Translations under genes and position numbers: made by a program
Source: Leishmania mexicana MHOM/GT/2001/U1103
Taxonomy: Eukaryota > Euglenozoa > Kinetoplastea > Trypanosomatida > Trypanosomatidae
DNA length: 64,000 bases
Direction: 5' to 3'
NCBI RefSeq assembly: GCF_000234665.1
Contig: NC_018324.1
Span: 2,600,944-2,664,943 of the forward strand
The notes under the pieces: generated by a model
Seen by the model: only the letters and a program-made list of their open reading frames with translations
Databases searched by the model: none
Told to the model about the DNA's origin: nothing
Part shown: one piece after another, positions 58,704 through 64,000 of the stretch
How positions within the stretch are numbered: position 1 is the first letter of the stretch
How the letters are laid out: the number at the start of each line of letters is the position of its first letter

Positions 58704-58908
58704 CACGCGAGAGAAAGACAGCGAATCAAAACACGAGTGCCAACAGGCAACTCAGCGAGCGTTAAGCGCTCACACAGACACAAAGAAAGTAATGAATACA
58801 GCCTGCTGCACCACAACCGACATACGGCAACAGCGTCCGTACCTACACGTGCCGAGCGCTAAAGGAACGGGTGAGGCTCGGCTCCAACAGCAAGCATTCC
58901 TCACAGGG
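57735..58908. other. Spacer with CA microsatellites, no gene seen
   Basis: About 1.2 kb with three CA-type runs (about 58076-58100, 58137-58154, 58672-58700) and an A-run near 58157-58166. Long minus-strand frames here translate to Cys/Val and Leu-rich strings from (TG)n and are spurious. Confidence 0.6.
58672..58700. repeat. (CA)n microsatellite
   Basis: About 14 CA units on the plus strand, (GT)n on the RNA-sense strand, about 210 bases downstream of the 575-aa gene's stop. Two shorter CA runs lie to its left at about 58076-58100 and 58137-58154. Confidence 0.85.
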
Positions 58909-60636
58909 TTACACCACCATGCGGCACGCCACAATGTCGCACGGCACATGCGTGGCGGCAATCAGCCAGTAACCCTGCCGCTCCACGGAGAACAAAAGGG
59001 CGTAGTCATACGGATAGTCGTACAGCGGGTTTGTTTCTTTCGACGCCGTCTTCGCATGGTTGAGGTAGTGAATCGCCTTCTTCAGGTTGTCCTTTGCCAA
59101 GCCGATGGCAGGAGTGATGTTGAACTTCATCTCCCTCGGCGTTATCTGATACACACTCACGCAGCAAGACTCGCTCCACTCCCGCCGCACAGACTCCTTC
59201 AGCTGCCGCTGGAAATTCAAGAACTCCTCCATCTCGCTGCGCACGTTCGCTGCCTTGGGCCACTGTTTGTCGTTTGGGATGGCGCTGGCGGGCAGCCCCG
59301 CAGACGCGGCAGCCGCCGGGGTGACGACAGGGGCTGCTGCCACAGCCGCCGCGAAGGCCGTAGTAGCGGCAAAAATCTGTGAGCTGAGGTTGGCGTTCGT
59401 CTTGTTGTCGCGGACGTAGCGGCGGAAGGCTTGGCGATCACAGTGAACCACCGTGTCGGCGCAGAGCACCGTGTTATGCACTACGCAGAACTCAGCAGGC
59501 CAGCTCAGCGCTTTCGAGTTCAGCGCGTCCACTGCGTCGTTGGCGTTCGAAAAGTGGCTCGACACGTCGTACATCGCCTCTGCTGTAGAGAGTTTTGTAT
59601 CACTGCCCTTGAGTAGAAAGGAGTGCGTCGACTTCCACCGCTGCTGGCTTGCCTGCTGCTGCCGCATGAGGCGCTGGATGATCTCGGTGGCGGACGAATT
59701 TGTCTGCGGTGCCGGCATCGGCGTCTTTACCGTCTCCGCGCTGAGAATGGCAGGATCGGCGAGAGGCTGAGAAGGGGTGCCGGGTGCGGGAGGCCCGCTG
59801 GGACTCTTCCCACGGCAGGACTTGGCGCTGCGTGGCATCGGAATCGCTATCGTCGAGTTCGGCTGCCCACGGACGACAAGTGTAGTGGAGAGGTAGCGCG
59901 GCTCCTGGCCGACGAAGAGCTCCGCTGTCGATGCCAGAACGCTGTACTTGGGGCTCTTCAGCCACACCGTCCACGGCGTCGTCCAGTTCGAGGTGCGCTC
60001 CATCCCTTCCTCCATCACATCCACAAAGCCAGCGGTTGCGCGGTTTGCCTGCAGCTCGCGGTACGGGTCCTCGGTGAGCACCATGCCCTCCGTCACGTTG
60101 CTGAGCAGAACAGCGATATCCACGTTCGGGTGCGCACGCAAGAGCGCCATGGCAAACGTGAGGCGGCGGGACGCCCCAGGCTCCATGTGCAGAACAGTGA
60201 TGGACAGCGATGGCCCGTTAGGGATGCGGATGTTCACCTGCACCAGTGCGCGGAATGCCTGCTTGCCGTCCGTCTTGGGCACCTCCGTCGGCTCGCATTG
60301 CAGCCCGAGGCGGAGCAGGGCTATGGTACTATCCTCCTGCTGCTCGCACCGGCTCGTCTCCATCACCGCGTAGGCTTTGCGGATCTGGCTGTAGCTCTTG
60401 ATGCGGCTCAGCGTCGCCGGTGAGACGTTCTGCATCACCACCGCCGTCGGCGCACTCGCGAGTACCAAATCTTGCAGACGGTCAACATCCGCAATGTCTA
60501 CATGATTCAAGTCAACATTCGCCACGGTGATGTTCTTTAGCGCAAATACGGCGCTGCTGGCGGCCGCGCTCTTGCGCTCCGACCAGCCTCCGTTGTCATC
60601 AAAGTACTTGATCTTGACTGCCACCCCGCGGTTCAT
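58909..60636 (-). CDS. Unrecognised 575-aa protein
   Basis: It starts at ATG 60636 (MNRGVAVKIKYFDDNGGW); the codons upstream begin with TTG and lie in a CT-rich tract. The N-terminal 260 residues look like an alpha/beta domain with parallel-strand texture (NVDLNHVDIADVDRL, APTAVVMQNV, SLSITVLHMEPGASRRLTFAMALLRAHPNVDIAVLLSNV). The order resembles an endonuclease/exonuclease/phosphatase fold, but its catalytic residues (E, D-x-N, SDH) are not seen clearly. A Pro/Ser/Ala-rich linker (about 270-330) and Ala-rich stretch (about 430-470) follow. A C-terminal segment ends DIVACRMVV. No membrane segment. Function unknown. Confidence 0.75.
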   Translation of the reverse strand: MNRGVAVKIKYFDDNGGWSERKSAAASSAVFALKNITVANVDLNHVDIADVDRLQDLVLASAPTAVVMQNVSPATLSRIKSYSQIRKAYAVMETSRCEQQEDSTIALLRLGLQCEPTEVPKTDGKQAFRALVQVNIRIPNGPSLSITVLHMEPGASRRLTFAMALLRAHPNVDIAVLLSNVTEGMVLTEDPYRELQANRATAGFVDVMEEGMERTSNWTTPWTVWLKSPKYSVLASTAELFVGQEPRYLSTTLVVRGQPNSTIAIPMPRSAKSCRGKSPSGPPAPGTPSQPLADPAILSAETVKTPMPAPQTNSSATEIIQRLMRQQQASQQRWKSTHSFLLKGSDTKLSTAEAMYDVSSHFSNANDAVDALNSKALSWPAEFCVVHNTVLCADTVVHCDRQAFRRYVRDNKTNANLSSQIFAATTAFAAAVAAAPVVTPAAAASAGLPASAIPNDKQWPKAANVRSEMEEFLNFQRQLKESVRREWSESCCVSVYQITPREMKFNITPAIGLAKDNLKKAIHYLNHAKTASKETNPLYDYPYDYALLFSVERQGYWLIAATHVPCDIVACRMVV

Positions 60637-61249
60637 CTTGATTGGGTCAGCTCCCTTGGAAGGAGAGAGGCAAGAGAACAAGAACAGTGTGTGCTGCAGA
60701 CGCGACGAGCGGGTATGTATGTGTCGACGGCACGTGCACAGAGAGGGATGGGGGGAGGGTGGCAGTGGCGGTGGTGGCTTCCGCGAGAGAAGGGAGTAGA
60801 TATAGGTATCGGTCGTCTGACTCTTACGAAAGTGTACGGGAAAAAATCGAAAAGTGCAGCAACGTCAACGAGACAGCTCAACACCTTTTCTTAGGAGAGT
60901 GGCAGACGTAGGCACATGGGCAGCAGCGCACGCCAAGCGGCGCCAGCACAGCGAGGGAATGAACGAGGGGAGTGGGCGGAAGCATGAAGTGAAATACAAA
61001 GTGGCGTTCACGTATCGCACAGTAGACAGCGCGCTGTTCCGCACAGCGGAGTGGTATCGACGTTGCGCGATCTGGCGCGGTGCTGCCGTTGAAGAGAAGT
61101 GCTAGTCAGAGCCTTTTGTTCACGTACGCACGAAAAGGGACACGTGTTACCCCTCACGAGACAAGCAGCAACATCCATTGACGAAAATGCAAGGCAGCCT
61201 TTTTCTTTCCCAGTGTGCTCCGTTCTTGGCCACACAAGATCAGTCGAGC
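60637..61249. other. Intergenic spacer, no gene seen
   Basis: About 600 bases between the 3' end of SIDER2 copy C and the 575-aa gene. A CT-rich minus-strand tract directly upstream of 60636 is the likely polypyrimidine tract of the 575-aa gene. No gene seen. Confidence 0.5.
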
Positions 61250-61732
61250 TCCGCTGTACCGCCCGCCATTCGCACAGGCCCCCATCGCGTGGTGCCAAGC
61301 AGCCGCACACACACGCGCCACGGCAACGCGCCCACTCAGCCACCCGAGCACGGCCCCCCGCCTCAAGCCCTACCCACCCACACCCGCTCCGCAGGTCGCC
61401 TCGCAGACGTCCCCCGTTGCGCCATCCACCACGCCGTACGACGGCGGGGCCGGGTGGGATGCGCTCCGGTCGCGCTGACACTTCGCCCATCATATCGGCG
61501 GCGCACGCGTGTCCACGCTCGCAGGCCGCTCCGGCGCAGCACCATCCTGGACACGACCGCCGGCATCAGCAGCAATGCATGGCTCTGACCTCCCCCGACG
61601 TCGTGGGTGCTTGACCCTGCCACCATCAGAGGCGGTTCCGCATCAGCAGGTGGGGGGATGGCAGGGAGGAAGCGGGGGACTGCTTGGCTTCCCCGCAGAC
61701 CGACAGGACACGGAACCCTGTGACACCACGCA
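61250..61732 (-). mobile_element. SIDER2-type degenerate retroposon, copy C (5' truncated)
   Basis: 483 bases, nearly identical to copies A and B. The 3' end is the same as B (GCGGTACAGCGGA on the minus strand), with different flanking sequence beyond it, confirming the terminus. At its 5' end the match stops after GTGGTGTCACAGGG-type signature sequence, before the poly-G/C tract present in A and B. One extra A occurs in the AGCGGGGG-A-CTGC stretch. It lies 1.27 kb downstream of the channel-like gene's stop. Confidence 0.8.
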
Positions 61733-63005
61733 CTGAGCGGTGTCGCCTCGTCATCATCGAAAGAGGGAGGGGACGGGGGGGGGTGCGCAAGAGAAACAAA
61801 CGAGATGCAGCTTACATACCTGCCCGCCGTCTATTCTGTCTTTTGTTTTTTTGGCGGCGGTTCGTCACCGCTGGCAGTGTCTCCCAACGTGCGCCGACAC
61901 GCTCATTGGCCACGATGGCCGACTTGAAGAGGCTTTATCTCGTCCTATCGACACAGAAAGAGGGGGTAGACATGATCCGTGCAGGTGGGGGGGGGGTCTA
62001 CGGGGGTGGATGATGGCCAACAGCAGCAGAAACATGTTAGAGTGTACAGGCATAGAGCACCGTGACCCGGGCCACCAATCAGCAGTTGTATCAACTTCTC
62101 TCGTTGGCCTCCGTCTTCCGTCTGCAGTCACCTGCGCAGAAAGCATCGAAGGGAGCAAAAATGCAAGCGGTGCCAACGCACCGTGCCCTCTCGCCTCTCT
62201 CCTCTTGCAGTATGTGGTGCGCGTGCCACATCCTCTGTCTCACACGTTGAACTCTGCAGCACCACCATCGTCTGTCGTCCTCTTCGCCACCACCTCCCCC
62301 GCTAAGGACCACGCATCCCTCTTGACAGCAGTGAAGCACGAGATGCCCGACGACACACAGCACGCACAGAAAGCTCGTTCGCCAACCTTCGCGGAGACGC
62401 TAACACTTAGCACCCGCTGTGACAGAGAGGAGAAAAAGGGAGTGTTGGAGGACACACACACGCACAGTGGCGCATGCATGCACAACTGCAAAGAGAGACA
62501 GCGACACGGGAGAGACGCACCGCGCAAGGGACGCTCCAGTGCGCAGCGGAGACAATAACCAAAAGAAAAAACAAAAAACATATATATATATATAAACATA
62601 CACGAGATGCCGAGAGCAGGTCAGCGCACAGGAACGGTCGTTTCAGCGTTGCAGAAACTCCGTCAAGGGGACTGGAGCCGCGCCTAGACGTGTGAGGGTG
62701 AGTGAGTGTGCGACATAGAGACGCAACGAGTGTTGCAGGAGCGCGCCACTGCCTCGACTCGCCAGCAAGCGGACGAACATACAGGTAGCGCAAAAGTGGC
62801 CGACAAGTGATAACAGCATGAGCGACCGGAGGAGACGCGAATGGGGACACCGAAAAGAAAACGTGGTGCTGTTCGTGTGACCATGAGCGGAAAGCACTTG
62901 CTGCCGTCAACGACGTAGGCACAGGCATACCTACCAGCCACCATACGCACGTACTTCACATCTTGCCGTGTCCATCGCTTCTGCAATCCTTTGGCTATGG
63001 GTGCA
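61733..63005. other. Spacer with TA microsatellite, no gene seen
   Basis: 1.27 kb between the channel-like gene and SIDER2 copy C. It includes a G-run near 61986-61995 and a (TA)n run at 62580-62594. A plus-strand frame (61740-62558) is low-grade and unlike the local gene direction, so it is not accepted. Confidence 0.55.
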
Positions 63006-64000
63006 CTACGTTCGCATCATGTTCAAGCTGCCGTCCAGACAGTAAATGATGTCCTCCAGCAGCAGCGGCATGCACATCGGCGGGTTGGTCACAAAGTAGC
63101 GAGGCGTGCCGCTCAGCATCTCGGATGCCGGGAACAACCGAAACACGCCGATCGCCACACACTGCCGCCTCGAGAGAAGAAACTCGAACGCGTCACCGAA
63201 GGTCAGAAAGTGCAGGGACTGGTTACCGCACAACTTGAAAAGCGTCTGTGACTGTGCCGTGCGGTTTGTCCACACCGCCTTGTCAAACATCTCCGCAGTG
63301 GAGGTGAGGTTGAGGGCCATCTCGAAGAACTTGACGATGCGCGAGTCACGGTGGCTATGGATGAGAATCGTGAAGAGCATGTTCGAGGAAAAAAACCGGC
63401 CCATCATAAAGGCAAGTGTATCCTGAAAGTTTTCCTCGCCACGCGAGCGCCACACTGCGTCGGTGTGGAAGGGCGACACCTTAATAGAGAAGAGGAAAGA
63501 CTGTAGTTCTACGACGATGTTCTGCTCACGCGCGCCCCTCAGTCCATTCCGCGTCTGCTCGTTCCACTCCAGCAAATCGCGCACGCTGTTCTCGACGGAA
63601 AAGATGGGAACGTCACCAAAGTCGCGTGGCCCCATCTGTGAGCAGTACAAGAGAATGCCTCGCACATTGGTGACGTCCGTGTCCGCCGTCAAGGCGTAGT
63701 TTAGGTGCGCGTCCAACGAGCCCTGACCGCGAATGTAGCGCAGTGGTGTGCCAAAGATCTCTTTCCAGGTCTGCAGAAACTGGGGCGGATACTTGCGCAG
63801 CGTCAGGAGAGTCAGGCGGGACTGGGAGTGCACGGCGCAGATGCACTGCATCATCACGTACAGCTGGTACTGCGCAATCGTCTGCGAAATGACGTCCTCG
63901 TAAACGGACGTGGTCGTCTTGCGAAGAATAGAGCTAGTCTGGTCAATGAAGAGAAAGACCTCGTCCTGGTGCTTCAACTCCATTGCCTGGCGGTCATGCT
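63006..64000 (-). CDS. C-terminal part of a probable RCK-domain / BK-like channel protein, cut by the right edge
   Basis: The frame is open from the stop at 63006 to the window edge; an ATG at 63983 is internal or accidental because in-frame codons upstream (H-D-R-Q-A) continue without a stop. The 325 visible residues resemble the cytosolic RCK region of large-conductance K+ channels: LTLLTLRKYPPQFLQTW-EIFG, then LDAHLNYALTADTDVTNVRGILLYC, and NIVVELQSF, followed by FMMGRFFSSNMLFTILIHSH. The pattern is strand-helix alternation with 'GS...L..A....A.....' like RCK Rossmann units. No membrane segment lies in this part; the pore would be off the window. The identity is a tentative pattern call. 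Confidence 0.4.
   Translation of the reverse strand, partial: HDRQAMELKHQDEVFLFIDQTSSILRKTTTSVYEDVISQTIAQYQLYVMMQCICAVHSQSRLTLLTLRKYPPQFLQTWKEIFGTPLRYIRGQGSLDAHLNYALTADTDVTNVRGILLYCSQMGPRDFGDVPIFSVENSVRDLLEWNEQTRNGLRGAREQNIVVELQSFLFSIKVSPFHTDAVWRSRGEENFQDTLAFMMGRFFSSNMLFTILIHSHRDSRIVKFFEMALNLTSTAEMFDKAVWTNRTAQSQTLFKLCGNQSLHFLTFGDAFEFLLSRRQCVAIGVFRLFPASEMLSGTPRYFVTNPPMCMPLLLEDIIYCLDGSLNMMRT

Noticed and set aside
61740..62558. 272-codon plus-strand frame after SIDER2 copy C
   Set aside because: Opposite to the gene direction, low-grade composition, no family resemblance; treated as spacer.
1..64000. tRNA, rRNA, snoRNA or CRISPR features
   Set aside because: No A/B-box pair with a cloverleaf, no rRNA-like sequence and no regularly spaced repeats were recognised by eye. 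snoRNAs cannot be excluded without a search.

Overview
This window looks like nuclear DNA from a Leishmania-type trypanosomatid. All 24 gene calls, 22 of them well supported, lie on the minus strand. They are intronless and separated by UTR-like spacers rich in polypyrimidine tracts (purine-rich on the plus strand), dinucleotide runs and SIDER2-type retroposons. That is the layout of one directional polycistronic unit processed by trans-splicing and polyadenylation. No bacterial operon signals, tRNA genes, rRNA genes or CRISPR arrays were recognised.

Left arm (1 to about 33 kb). Reading right to left, as transcribed: a PSP1-domain protein, a small mitochondrial-type membrane protein, a MYST acetyltransferase, a small RRM-like protein, an unknown 165-aa protein, eIF3c, a membrane-anchored methyltransferase-like protein, a coiled-coil protein, a front-end fatty-acid desaturase, an ER protein disulfide isomerase, a small OB-fold protein, the RNA-editing subunit KREPA2 (MP63), a ribosomal-L1-domain nucleolar protein, CCT-theta, a leucine-rich-repeat protein, a Nup155-type nucleoporin and the start of one further gene at the left edge. 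From memory of L. major, this gene set sits at the right end of chromosome 36.

Junction (about 32.7 to 36.6 kb). This is a 3.8-kb gene-free gap. It holds about 1.65 kb of anomalous, very GC-rich, homopolymer-studded sequence that abuts a truncated SIDER2 copy.

Right arm (36.6 to 64 kb). Reading right to left: a truncated channel-like protein, an unknown 575-aa protein, a possible 73-aa protein, an MRG-domain protein, BRCA2, ASF1, an unknown 329-aa protein, a PiT phosphate permease, DOT1, an Ipi3/WDR18-like WD40 protein and RNA polymerase III subunit 2. From memory, this set matches the left end of L. major chromosome 20.

The simplest reading is that the window spans the 36/20 chromosome fusion known from the L. 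mexicana complex, so the source is probably L. mexicana or a close relative. Both arms are transcribed in the same direction. A polymerase leaving the chromosome-20 unit would therefore meet the chromosome-36 unit head-to-tail across the junction. Three nearly identical SIDER2 copies lie on the right arm, one exactly at the junction. Several chromatin and genome-maintenance factors (MYST HAT, MRG protein, ASF1, DOT1, BRCA2) lie within about 28 kb across the fusion.
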